Assembly: GCA_963742105.1 (NCBI GenBank)
Contig: CAVUKN010000005.1
Span: 496,001 to 560,000, forward strand
Reading direction: 5' to 3'
Length of the DNA stretch: 64,000 nucleotides
DNA from: Gp6-AA40 sp963742105
GTDB taxonomy: Bacteria > Acidobacteriota > Vicinamibacteria > Vicinamibacterales > UBA2999
Part shown: piece after piece, positions 1-7,580 of the stretch
How positions within the stretch are numbered: the stretch's first letter is position 1
Layout of the letters: every line of letters starts with the position of its first letter
Notes under the pieces: model-generated
What the model was told of the DNA's origin: nothing
The model's input: the letters and a program-made list of their open reading frames with translations, nothing else
Databases searched by the model: none
Program-made: the position numbers and the translations under genes

Positions 1-385
1 CGGTCGGAATGACGCTCCCTTCGATCTTGTCCGCGAGTCCCCCGAAGTAGTGGTACCACTGCGCCATGTACGCCGTCTGCGCGCTCATCTCGGCGAACAG
101 CTTGCCGTTGTCGCGCACCTCGGTCTCGGCAAGCGCGGCAGAGTGCGTCGTGATCAGGTCGCCGAGCCGCCGCAGCAACTCGCCGCGCCGCGACGCCGTC
201 ATGGTCCGCCACTCACCCGACATGAACGCCCGATGCGCCGCCCGCACCGCCCGGTCCACGTCCTCCGCATTCCCGCGTGCCACCGTCGCCCACGCTTTAC
301 CGGTAAACGGATTCTCGGTCTCGAACGTGGCGCCGGATGACGAGTCGGTGAACGACCCGTCGATGTACATCTGATAGTGCTGCAT
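1..385 (-). CDS. Aldehyde dehydrogenase family protein, N-terminal 128 residues (runs off window)
   Basis: The minus-strand frame is open from an ATG at 385 to the window edge. The first ~128 residues match the N-terminal part of the NAD(P)-dependent aldehyde dehydrogenase superfamily: an ENPFTGKAWATV stretch near residue 25 (family-typical NPATGE-like), then DVDRAVRAAHRAF and a VRDNGKLFAEM segment. The Rossmann core and the catalytic Cys and Glu lie outside the window, so substrate cannot be judged. It sits upstream of a carboxymuconolactone-decarboxylase gene on the same strand, separated by a heptamer repeat array, which suggests a catabolic neighbourhood. Confident on family, not on substrate. 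Confidence 0.85.
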   Translation of the reverse strand, partial: MQHYQMYIDGSFTDSSSGATFETENPFTGKAWATVARGNAEDVDRAVRAAHRAFMSGEWRTMTASRRGELLRRLGDLITTHSAALAETEVRDNGKLFAEMSAQTAYMAQWYHYFGGLADKIEGSVIPT

Positions 386-395
386 GTGAGGATTC

Positions 396-508
396 AAATT
401 CCCAACTCCCAACGGCTGTCGCTCGACCAACTCCCAAGGCTGATCCCGTCGTGAGTGACGCGATGGGGAGTTGGAAGTTGGGCCCGCGTCAGCGGGTTGG
501 GAGTTTGC
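396..508. repeat. Heptamer array family B, copy 1 (CAACTCC / GGAGTTG inverted arms)
   Basis: Left arm carries CCCAACTCCCAAC and CCAACTCCCAAG; right arm carries GGGGAGTTGGAAGTTGGG and GGGTTGGGAGTT, so the arms are reverse complements separated by about 30 bases. It fills the gap between the aldehyde dehydrogenase start and the stop of the next gene. The same words recur near 4.2, 6.2, 22.2, 36.3, 38.7 and 62.2 kb. Likely a hairpin-forming intergenic repeat; terminator activity is possible but not shown. Confidence 0.85.
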
Positions 509-514
509 GCGCCG

Positions 515-904
515 TTATACCTTCTGCTCCTTATCGACTTCTGCAAACGCCTCACGTGCGATGCGGAACGAGTCGACTCCTGCCGGGACGCCGCAGTAGA
601 TCGCCACCTGCATGAAGATCTCGCGGATCTCGTCGCGCGTGACGCCGTTCACCAGCGCGCCCTTGACGTGCATCTTCAGCTCGTGCGGCCGGTTGAGGGC
701 GCTGATCATCGCCAGGTTCAGCATGCTCCGCGTCTTGCGCGACAACGCCTCGCGTCCCCAGACATAGCCCCAGCAGTACTCGGTCACCAGCTCCTGCATC
801 GGCCGGTTGAAGTCGTCCGCGCTCTTGAACGCGTTCTCGACGAACTCCGCTCCGAGCGTGTCCTTGCGAATCTGCAAACCTTTGTCGAAGGTAGCTTTGT
901 CCAA
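515..904 (-). CDS. pcaC: Carboxymuconolactone decarboxylase family protein (PcaC-like)
   Basis: The 129-aa product has the single-domain size and layout of 4-carboxymuconolactone decarboxylase, which converts 4-carboxymuconolactone to beta-ketoadipate enol-lactone in protocatechuate degradation. Seen: N-terminal DKATFDKGLQIRKDTLG, family-typical GREALSRKTRSMLNLAMI, then GVTRDEIREIFMQVAIYCG (CMD core) and GVPAGVDSF near the C-terminus. The start is TTG at 904, preceded by a GGGGGA ribosome-binding site. The flanking aldehyde dehydrogenase and hydroxyacid dehydrogenase fit aromatic or branched-acid catabolism, but no other pca gene is visible, so a general CMD-family role is possible. Confidence 0.8.
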   Translation of the reverse strand: MDKATFDKGLQIRKDTLGAEFVENAFKSADDFNRPMQELVTEYCWGYVWGREALSRKTRSMLNLAMISALNRPHELKMHVKGALVNGVTRDEIREIFMQVAIYCGVPAGVDSFRIAREAFAEVDKEQKV

Positions 905-919
905 GTGTCCCCCGCGCGT

Positions 920-1030
920 GAATTTACGAATTGACGGATTTACGAATGGACGAATTTATCGAGGATTGATAAACAGCCGACGAATCGCCCAATCAATTCG
1001 TCAGTCCGTCAATTCGCCAATTCGTCAATT
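920..1030. repeat. Octamer array family A, copy 1 (GACGAATT / AATTCGTC inverted arms)
   Basis: Left arm (920-957) repeats degenerate AATTGACG/AATTTACG units; right arm (991-1030) repeats AATTCGTC units. The two arms are near-complementary and could form a long stem. The right arm overlaps the end of the next minus-strand gene, whose stop codon comes from the repeat word AATTGA. Other copies are at 28.9, 47.6 and 48.2 kb. Confidence 0.85.
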
Positions 1031-1930
1031 TCCCTGAGATTTGATTTCCACCCCCGCCCACTCCTCGACGACACGGGCGATGGAGGTGAAATCTGAATTG
1101 GCGCCGAACCTCGCCTGCGTGACGGCGAGCATCTGGCGCACGGCGGCACCGGCAACCATCGGGACACCCAGCGCCTCCGCTTCGTCGACGCACAGACGCA
1201 CGTCCTTGTAGGACAGGCCCGTGGCGAAGCCGAAATCGAACGATCGGGTCAGCACCGCTCGCGGGAACTTGTCCTGCGTGGCGCTGTTGCGGCCGCTGCC
1301 GGCGTTGATGATGTCGATGAGCACCTTCGGATCGAGGCCGGCCTTGACGCCCATCACCACGGCTTCTGACGAGACGACCATCGCGGCGGCGGCGAGCAGG
1401 TTGTTGGCCAGCTTGGCCGTCTGGGCAAGGCCGGCTTTCTCACCGGTGAAGAACGTCTTGCCGAAGTTCTTCAGCACCGGCTCGAGCTCGTCATAGACGG
1501 TCCGCGGGCATGCCACCATGACGGCCAGCGTTCCCTTCACCGCGCCGGCGATGCCTCCGCTGACCGGAGAGTCGACATAGGTGATGTCCTTCCCGGCGAG
1601 CGCCTTCGCCACTGCGCCCGCCACTCCAGGACCGGTCGTGGAGACGTCGACGACGATGCGAACGGCGCTGCCGTCGATGATGCCGCCGGGTGCGAGCGCC
1701 ACCGACTGCACGATCGCCGGTGTCGGCAGGCTGACGAAGACGATGGGCACGAGCGAAGCGACCTCGCCGGCTGACGCCGCGACCCGTGCGCCACGGGCGG
1801 CGAGCGGCGCGGTGGCGTCTGCGTTCGTGTCGAACACCACGAGTTGATGTCCGGCGTCGAGCAGGCGCGACGCCATCGGTCCCCCCATCCGGCCCACGCC
1901 GACGAAGCCGAGCACACGCGTATCGGTCAA
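1025..1930 (-). CDS. NAD(P)-dependent beta-hydroxyacid dehydrogenase (3-hydroxyisobutyrate dehydrogenase family)
   Basis: 301 aa, the usual family length. N-terminal Rossmann motif GFVGVGRMGGPMASRLL (GxGxMG), substrate-binding DSPVSGG near residue 120, and the catalytic-lysine motif AKLANNLL near residue 172. These define the 3-hydroxyisobutyrate / tartronate-semialdehyde reductase / 6-phosphogluconate-dehydrogenase-like family, which oxidises beta-hydroxyacids reversibly. The substrate cannot be fixed by reading. The last codons and the TGA fall within the family A repeat (GGGAAATTGA), so the C-terminus is partly repeat-derived. It lies on the same strand as the CMD and aldehyde dehydrogenase genes and may be transcribed with them. 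Confidence 0.85.
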   Translation of the reverse strand: MTDTRVLGFVGVGRMGGPMASRLLDAGHQLVVFDTNADATAPLAARGARVAASAGEVASLVPIVFVSLPTPAIVQSVALAPGGIIDGSAVRIVVDVSTTGPGVAGAVAKALAGKDITYVDSPVSGGIAGAVKGTLAVMVACPRTVYDELEPVLKNFGKTFFTGEKAGLAQTAKLANNLLAAAAMVVSSEAVVMGVKAGLDPKVLIDIINAGSGRNSATQDKFPRAVLTRSFDFGFATGLSYKDVRLCVDEAEALGVPMVAGAAVRQMLAVTQARFGANSDFTSIARVVEEWAGVEIKSQGN

Positions 1931-1974
1931 GGAGTCCTCCCGCGTTGATGTGTAGAAGCCGGCGACAGTCTACA

Positions 1975-2311
1975 GGAGGGAACGGAGCGACGACGAGAGG
2001 ACGGAGAAGGCGGAGAACGGGAGGAGATCGGGGAAAACGGGATCACAAACGGAGGAACGGCGAAACGGAGACGAACGGGGCTGCGTGTGACTCGCGTGAC
2101 AGACGCCGACGGGCCGCCGAAGGCGGCGTGATGACACGAAAGGCCACAAACACAAGCCGGGTCTGAATCGCTTGGCGGGCTCGTGTTTGTGGCCTTTCGT
2201 GTCATCACGGCGGCGCGCGTACGCGCGCCGCCCGTCGGCTCAGCCCCCGTTCGTCTCCGTTTCCCCGTTTCCCCGTTTGTGATCCCGTTTCCTCCGTAGT
2301 CTCTGTGTCCC
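1975..2311. repeat. Nested giant palindrome, family G copy 1
   Basis: The outer arms are GGGATCACAAACGG followed by GAAACGGAGACGAACGGGG (about 2039-2078) and their complement CCCCCGTTCGTCTCCGTTT then CCCCGTTTGTGATCCCG (about 2246-2288). Inside them lies a second inverted pair: TGATGACACGAAAGGCCACA (from 2129) against TGTGGCCTTTCGTGTCATCA (to 2208), around a short loop. Degenerate ACGGAG units extend the outer arms. The element occupies most of a 1.1-kb gene-poor stretch. A second copy of the same plan is at 11.85-12.16 kb. Confidence 0.8.
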
Positions 2312-2312
2312 T

Positions 2313-2880
2313 TCAGCTCCGACCCCTCTTGACGATGTCGAACCGCAGTCCGCTCGAACCCTCGCCGCGCCCGGTGACTTTGCGACGTCCGATCCAGAGC
2401 ACGCTGCGGCCGCTCGCATCCCGGTGCGTAGTTGAACGCGCGCGTGAGCTCGATGCCGTCGCGCGCCACCTCTTCCTCCTCGAGACGGAGGTAATCGCTG
2501 TCGACCGCGGCATTCGGATCGAGCCGCAGCAGGCTGCCGCGCGGATGGAACATGAACCCCTGCAGCCGGTTGTTATCCGACCCTTGTTCTGGAAGCGCGT
2601 GCAGGGTACGTCGGGCGAGCCGCTCGATCGCAAGTTCGAAAGCAATCGACTCTCGACGACTCAGGAACTGCGACCACCCGCGGACGCCGGTCGGTCAGGC
2701 GCTGGCGCTGAGCGGTCGGGCGTGGCATCGGGCCCGGGCTGTGCCTGCGCCGCGGTCAGGTTGAACGTATGCCAGTCGAGACGACCGTCGGCGTACTCGT
2801 CGGCCTCCAGTCGCAGCAGCGGTTGCGTGTTGTCGCACCATCCAGCTTCGGCAGCACCCGCGATGAGCTCCGTCGATCGA
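2313..2880 (-). pseudogene. Possible decayed coding remnant, unidentified
   Basis: No intact gene fills 2312-3069. On the minus strand protein-like stretches occur in shifting frames: AGWCDNTQPLLRLEADEYAD, then SRRESIAFELAIERLARRTL and LLRLDPNAAVDSDYLRLEEE, and finally LRFDIVKRGRS before a stop at 2313. Stitching these needs at least two frame changes (near 2661 and near 2420). The composition looks like real protein rather than antisense shadow, but I recognise no family. It could be a pseudogene or a gene carrying consensus errors; a non-coding origin is not excluded. Confidence 0.3.
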
Positions 2881-3069
2881 GAGGGGGGCCTCGATGCCGA
2901 ATCCAGCGCGGAAAGCCGTGGAGGCAAGGCATTGTGGTCAACGCGAAAACGAGACCGCAAGCGATTTCGCGGTTGAGGTTGCCTTCCGCCGGCCACCGCA
3001 GATCGGTATCTAATAGGCCACGCATGCGTTGACATCACCTGCCGAGAGCTCGAGATCGCGGAGCGCCAC

Positions 3070-4144
3070 ATGACAGAAGTCGAAACGGGTTACGAGCCAT
3101 TCAGCGATGAAGATCGCGTCTACGCCGGCTCACGCTATCGCGACGTCGTTGACGCGGTGTTCGCGAATCCTTACCAGCACGTGTGGGGGCGCGCTGGGGA
3201 ACCGGAACTGCCGAACGACGTGGCCACGATTCGAAGCGTCTTTGGCGGACTGGTGTCGCACCTGTGGGACCGCCGCTTCGAACACGCGTCGGCGCGCGCG
3301 GTCGATTCGGGAGCAGACCTGCGGTGGGGCCCGGACCGGAAGGGGTTCCGGCGCCTGTTGCACCCCAACGGCGTCTGTTTGACCGGTCGGTGGCGCATCA
3401 CCGAAGAGTCGCCATACTCCGGCTATTTCTCGCGCGGCAGCGACGCGCTCGTCGTGGCGCGCTATTCGAGCGGGGCGAGCGGTAATCGCCGCGGCCAGAT
3501 CCGCTCGCTGGCCCTGGTCGGCAAACTGTTTCCCACGACGGATCCCGATCACGCGACACCGCTACGGACCGCAAACTTCATCACCCAGGAGGACATCGGT
3601 GGGGCGCGCACCACGTCGATCAACGACGCCGTCCTCCGGAATGCCCCCGATGTCACGGTATTCCGCCGCGGCCCGGCCGGCACGCTGCTGGTGAAGGTCG
3701 CTTCGGTCTTCCGGCGTGTGGATCAGGAACCGACCATCCGGCAGGTCTATCAGATCGCGGAACTGGGTAAGCCGTCCCACCAGCCCACACGTGCGCCGGC
3801 GTTCATGCAACTCCTCGTGGCTCCCCGGCATCCGGTTATTCCGGGCGAGGATCTCGACTACCGCGACGAGGTGATGGCGCACATCTTCGATCCTGGCGAT
3901 CCGGCGCCGAAACGTACGCTGACCTTTACGATCAACGTCACCGACGAGGGAACGCACGCGCGGCACCCCGTTCCGGGTGCGGCGAACGTTCGCAAACTGG
4001 CGCCAGATCGGCGAGCTTACGTTCGACAACGCGGTGGCGTCATACAACGGGGACGCGGTGCTCCACTTCACGCATCCGACGTGGCGTCGAGATCGTAACG
4101 ATCCGGCGACGGGTACGCGGCAGAACGGTATGAAGGTGAGTTGA
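3070..4144 (+). CDS. Catalase-like heme-binding family protein (y4iL-like), one apparent frameshift
   Basis: Open from ATG 3070. The family signature is clear: LLHPNGVCLTGRWRIT, then ESPYSGYFSRGSDALVVARY, GKLFPTTDPDHATPLRTANF and FITQEDIGG, all characteristic of the catalase-like (not classical catalase) heme proteins. The annotated frame ends at 4098 in arginine-rich nonsense, but shifting one base at CGCAAACTGG (AAA 3994-3996) restores the expected ending, NWRQIGELTFDNAVASYNGD, to a TGA at 4142-4144. Function in this family is poorly known: peroxidase or hydroperoxide chemistry is a family-level guess. No signal peptide. The shift is probably one extra A. Confidence 0.7.
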
Positions 4145-4207
4145 AGAGGAGACCCGCATTGACGATTGACCAATTTGAACATTGAAGCATTGATGGGCGC
4201 GTATTGA

Positions 4208-4328
4208 GATAACTCCCGGCTCCCACCGACTGACGTTTGTCCAACTCCCAAACGGAAACTCCCAAACGGTCCCCCGCGGCCGCCTTGGGATGTGGGGGAG
4301 CGATAGACGTTGGGAGTTGGGAGTTGAC
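4208..4328. repeat. Heptamer array family B, copy 2
   Basis: AACTCCCGGCTCCC and CCAACTCCCAAAC on the left face GTTGGGAGTTGGGAGTTG on the right, with further near-repeats between. It belongs to the 472-base gap 4145-4616, which holds no gene: this array, then a GC palindrome at 4377-4420 and a family D element at 4437-4570. The first ~60 bases of the gap (4145-4207) show nothing recognisable. Confidence 0.8.
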
Positions 4329-4376
4329 TGATTTCCCCTTCCACGTCCCACCATGTTTGAGTATCGTTACGCGCCA

Positions 4377-4420
4377 CCCGTGCAGGCCGGGCCTGCTTCG
4401 CGAGGCCCGGCCTGCACGGG
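4377..4420. repeat. Perfect GC-rich palindrome (family J copy 1)
   Basis: CCCGTGCAGGCCGGGCCT and its exact reverse complement AGGCCCGGCCTGCACGGG flank the loop GCTTCGCG. An 18-bp GC stem with a small loop would form a very stable hairpin. The core (GGGCCTGCTTCGCGAGGCCC) recurs at 56.91 kb inside a coding frame. It lies downstream of the catalase-like gene and could act as a terminator, but there is no T-tract. Confidence 0.8.
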
Positions 4421-4436
4421 CGAAGTGCCGCCACAC

Positions 4437-4570
4437 GGCAGTGCGAGTCCGTATGGCCGGAGGAAAACCGTGGCAAGTCTTTTGGCATAGCCGCCAGCGC
4501 CGGCGGCGGAGCTGAGGGGCATGGATCAAGGCGATTTTCCGGAGCGCCAGACGGATTCGCGCTGCTGCTC
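4437..4570. repeat. Family D inverted-repeat element, copy 1
   Basis: An element of about 135 bases whose ends are complementary: GCGAGTCCGTATGGCCGGAG at the left and CTCCGG/CGCCAGACGGATTCGC-like sequence at the right (one end GGCCGGAGGAAAACC, the other GATTTTCCGGAGCGCC). The interior (GGCATAGCCGCC, GGAGCTGAGGGGC, ATCAAGGCG) is shared with copies at 19.8, 49.7 and 49.9 kb, here inverted. Size and architecture resemble a MITE or a REPIN. It ends about 45 bases before the next start codon. Confidence 0.75.
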
Positions 4571-4616
4571 AAGCGGATTAGAACGCCTCGGTCAAGGCTC
4601 TCGCTGTGGAGGAACC

Positions 4617-5648
4617 ATGCGTGTATTCGCAGTCGTCGGAATCGTTGCGCTGCTCGTGAGCGGAACCATGCGAGCCCAGGCGCCTCCGGCCGGGGCGGCG
4701 CCCACCACTGGTGCGATCACCGGGCTGATGCACGCCATCCACGCCACCAACAATGTCGACACGACGCTCGCGTTCTACACCAGGCTGTTCGGCGTGATGG
4801 GGCAGGTGCAGCCATTTACCAATCCCAACGTTCCGATCCTGACGAACTCGCCCGGTGTCACGCTGCGCCTGTCGATGCTGCGGCTGCCAAGCGACGAGCC
4901 GCGCGGGATGGGATTCGAGCTCACGGAGTTCTCCAATGTCGAGCGACACCCGGCGCAGCCGCAGGTCTGGGACCCTGGCGCGCCCCACATGAAGTTCCTG
5001 GTGAAGGACATTGCGCCGGTGATGACAGCCATCAAGGCGAACAACGTTCCGATCATCACCAGGTCGAAGGCGCCAGTGAAGGTACAGACGCTTCTCGGGC
5101 CGGCCACCGCGATCATGGTTCGCGATCCTGACGGGTACCTCGTGGAGGTGCTGCAGGTGACGCCGCCGGCCGGAGCGCCGGACGGTAACCTGATCGGCTC
5201 GATGCCTGGCGAGACGATTGCCGATCTCGAGAAGTCTCAGAAGTTCTGGCGCGACATCATGGGGCTTCACGCCACCGGCGATCAGAAGTTCGCCAGGGAC
5301 AAGGCGATGCTCGATTTCCTGGGCCTGCCCGACGGCGCCGAGTACCGCATGACGAGCGGGCTGATTCCGGGAAGCCAGGTACGGATGGAGTTCATGGAGA
5401 TCAAGGGTGCCGGGGCCGGTAAGCCGTTTTCGCTCCGCGTGCCCGACCCGGGATCGTCCGGCTTTGCCATCCGCGTGGCCGACATCGAGAAGCTGCTGCC
5501 GCGGCTGAAGGCGATGAATGTGCCGGTGCTCTCCCGTGACGGAGCGCTGGTCGAATGGGATCCACGTACGCGCAATGTGTTCGTCAAGGACCCGGATGGA
5601 TTGAACCTGGAACTGGTCGGCACGCTGCCGGCGACGGCGTCGAACTGA
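4617..5648 (+). CDS. Secreted VOC (glyoxalase/bleomycin-resistance) family protein, two domains
   Basis: I start at ATG 4617 because GGAGGA stands directly upstream and a signal peptide follows (MRVFAVVGIVALLVSGTMRA, cleavage near AQA). The 343-aa protein has two vicinal-oxygen-chelate modules: residues ~35-180, ending IMVRDPDGYLVEVLQV, and ~190-335, ending VFVKDPDGLNLELVG. Each DPDG.x.E segment carries the Glu usual for metal binding. Family members include glyoxalases and extradiol dioxygenases; export to the periplasm makes detoxification or unknown small-molecule binding more likely. Followed after 55 bases by a secreted NTF2-like gene, probably one operon. Confidence 0.8.
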   Translation: MRVFAVVGIVALLVSGTMRAQAPPAGAAPTTGAITGLMHAIHATNNVDTTLAFYTRLFGVMGQVQPFTNPNVPILTNSPGVTLRLSMLRLPSDEPRGMGFELTEFSNVERHPAQPQVWDPGAPHMKFLVKDIAPVMTAIKANNVPIITRSKAPVKVQTLLGPATAIMVRDPDGYLVEVLQVTPPAGAPDGNLIGSMPGETIADLEKSQKFWRDIMGLHATGDQKFARDKAMLDFLGLPDGAEYRMTSGLIPGSQVRMEFMEIKGAGAGKPFSLRVPDPGSSGFAIRVADIEKLLPRLKAMNVPVLSRDGALVEWDPRTRNVFVKDPDGLNLELVGTLPATASN

Positions 5649-5703
5649 TGACCATGTCGCATGTGCGGGAGCGAACGCTCCACCTCACCGGTATGGAGGA
5701 CTG

Positions 5704-6204
5704 ATGATGAACGCGATCAGATGGGGTCTGACGACACTGGTGGTGTGTGCGGTGGCGCTCGCCACGACCACGCTGTTCGGCGAGGACAATACCGCGCGTG
5801 AGGCGAGAGACCGCGCCGAGATCGAGGCGCTGATGTGGAAGTACACCCGCGCGCTCGACAGCGGCGATGGCGCCACCTACGCGTCCACATACACCGCTGA
5901 CGGTCAGTTCGGCGCCGGCGGCAACCCCACCAAAGGACGCGACGCGCTAAGCAAGCTCGTGGTGCAGCGCCCTGCCGCAGGTGCACCGGCACGTCCGCCG
6001 CTCTACCACATGGAGCTGAACCACTGGATCGAGTTCGCGGACAAGGACCACGTGCGCTATCACGCCTATTACCTGACGGTATCAGGTGCACTCGGCCAGG
6101 AGACACCGGCGCGCATCGTCGCTGCCGGCCAGAGCCTCGACACGATGGAACGCGTGAACGGCAAGTGGCTGATCAAGACGCGGGACGTCGCTGCGAAGGA
6201 GTGA
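5704..6204 (+). CDS. Secreted NTF2/SnoaL-like protein
   Basis: 166 aa beginning with a signal peptide (TLVVCAVALATTTLFG) and continuing with a SnoaL/NTF2-fold domain: RAEIEALMWKYTRALDSGDG, YASTYTADGQFGAGG and a C-terminal NGKWLIKTRDV strand. Such domains bind or isomerise small hydrophobic substrates, and many have no known reaction. A GGAGGA ribosome-binding site precedes ATGATG at 5704. It probably shares a transcript with the VOC gene upstream. The stop is followed at once by a family B repeat array. Confidence 0.75.
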   Translation: MMNAIRWGLTTLVVCAVALATTTLFGEDNTAREARDRAEIEALMWKYTRALDSGDGATYASTYTADGQFGAGGNPTKGRDALSKLVVQRPAAGAPARPPLYHMELNHWIEFADKDHVRYHAYYLTVSGALGQETPARIVAAGQSLDTMERVNGKWLIKTRDVAAKE

Positions 6205-6209
6205 TTAGA

Positions 6210-6325
6210 TCAACTCCCAACTCCCAACTCCCAAAGAGCCAACTCCCAACGAGCCAACTCGCAGGTCGCGCAGCCGGATCCAGAGTTGGCAGTTGGCGGT
6301 TAGCGGTTGGGGGTTGGGCGTTGTA
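6210..6325. repeat. Heptamer array family B, copy 3
   Basis: Three tandem CAACTCC units (CAACTCCCAACTCCCAACTC) plus CCAACTCCCAACGAGCCAAC form the left arm; GAGTTGGCAGTTGGCGGTTA and GGGGGTTGGGCGTTG form the right arm. It lies between converging genes (stops at 6204 and 6332), a position that fits a bidirectional terminator or boundary. Confidence 0.85.
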
Positions 6326-6331
6326 ATCGCC

Positions 6332-6835
6332 CTACTGATGTTCTCCGCCGTCCCAGTTCGTTCCCACCGTCTTCCCGAAGGAATTCCAGCCGCTGTGCGA
6401 GACGTAGATCTTGCCCTCCGTGCTCGAGTGAACGGCGGCAATCAACTCCCGGCCGGCGTCGCGTTTGCCCACGAATCCGAGAGCGCCGAGCGACAGTGCC
6501 GCCCTGATGATCGCCGGATCTGTCAGGGCCGTCACGAAGACGATGCGCGCCCCGGGGTGCTCCTGCAGAATCATGCGCCCGGCTTCGAGGCCGGTCATCA
6601 CCGGCATGTCGATGTCGGACACGATGACATCGGGGTGATGTGTTCTCACCGCCTGCACCAGCTCCGCGCCGTTGCCGACGACGGCCAGCAGCTCGCACTC
6701 GTGCTCCAGCAGCATCTGCAGGCGGGTTGCCATCAGTGCGCTGTCTTCGGCGATCACGATCGTTGGTCGATTTCCGGGAGGGCCGATCATCGGCGCGCTC
6801 CCACTGCCTTCGGCGGCGCAGAAGCGAGTAGACAT
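6332..6835 (-). CDS. Stand-alone response regulator receiver protein
   Basis: 167 aa from ATG 6835, chosen because AAGGTGG lies about 12 bases upstream; a GTG at 6850 is an alternative. CheY-like receiver: acidic pair in IVIAEDSALM, phospho-acceptor Asp in VSDIDMPVMTG, a T/S-type switch (FVTALTDP) and the conserved Lys in FVGKRDAG. There is no output domain; only a ~30-residue tail (SHSGWNSFGKTV) follows, so it probably acts by protein contact. It is the last gene of a minus-strand group with the LuxR-type regulator, the histidine kinase and soxR. Confidence 0.85.
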   Translation of the reverse strand: MSTRFCAAEGSGSAPMIGPPGNRPTIVIAEDSALMATRLQMLLEHECELLAVVGNGAELVQAVRTHHPDVIVSDIDMPVMTGLEAGRMILQEHPGARIVFVTALTDPAIIRAALSLGALGFVGKRDAGRELIAAVHSSTEGKIYVSHSGWNSFGKTVGTNWDGGEHQ

Positions 6836-6941
6836 CTTGATGGGATCCACCTTACGCAGCGCGCGCGGCTGGAGCCATCGGCAGTGTTACGGAGCGGCGG
6901 CCCGGGAAACCCACGGGGCCACGCGGCGGGGAACTGCGGCG

Positions 6942-7580
6942 TTATTCGGGAACGATGCGCTGCTTGATGGCGAAGCGGACCAGGTCTGCCGTGCTCTCCA
7001 CGCCGAGCGTCCGCATCAGCTGATATTTGTGGTCCTCGACCGTGCGGACCGAGATTCCGAGCGCGAATGCGATCTCCTTCAGCCGCTCTCCCTGGGCGAT
7101 CCGCCGCAGCACTTCGCGCTGTCGCGGCGTGATCTTCGGTCCGGCAGCGGCGTCGGGTGCGGACAGGTTCTGCAGCACTTCCTTCGTCACCATCGACGTC
7201 AGGAATGTCCGGCCGTCGAGCACGGTCCGGATCGCCGTCAGCAGTTCCTCGCCGGCAGCGTGCTTCAACAGGTATCCAGACGCACCGGCACGGAGTGCCT
7301 CCGCCGCCAGGCGGGCCTCGGTATGGATCGTCAGGAAGATGAAGCGCGCTTCGCTGCCTTCCGCTTTCAGCTGACGCATCGCATCGATGCCGCTCATGCC
7401 CGGCATGGTCACGTCTGCCACGACGATATCCGGGTGCAGGCGCCGGGCGGCGTCCGCCAGTTCCACGCCATCGTGCGCGATGGCGACGACGTCGCCGATT
7501 TCCGAGATGATTCGCGCCAGTCCGTCCGCCACCATCGCGTGGTCGTCGGCAAGGAGGATCTTAGGCCGCATGTGAGACAC
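6942..7580 (-). CDS. NarL/FixJ-family response regulator (receiver + LuxR-type HTH)
   Basis: 212 aa. Receiver residues 1-120: ILLADDHAMV, phospho-Asp in VADVTMPGMSG, Thr in FLTIHTEA and Lys in YLLKHAAG. LuxR-type helix-turn-helix at about 145-205: ITPRQREVLRRIAQG, FALGISVRTVEDHKYQLMRT. The start ATG (7580) lies 20 bases inside the end of the histidine kinase gene, indicating translational coupling, so the kinase is its likely partner. A second in-frame ATG at 7571 is possible. Confidence 0.9.
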   Translation of the reverse strand: MSHMRPKILLADDHAMVADGLARIISEIGDVVAIAHDGVELADAARRLHPDIVVADVTMPGMSGIDAMRQLKAEGSEARFIFLTIHTEARLAAEALRAGASGYLLKHAAGEELLTAIRTVLDGRTFLTSMVTKEVLQNLSAPDAAAGPKITPRQREVLRRIAQGERLKEIAFALGISVRTVEDHKYQLMRTLGVESTADLVRFAIKQRIVPE

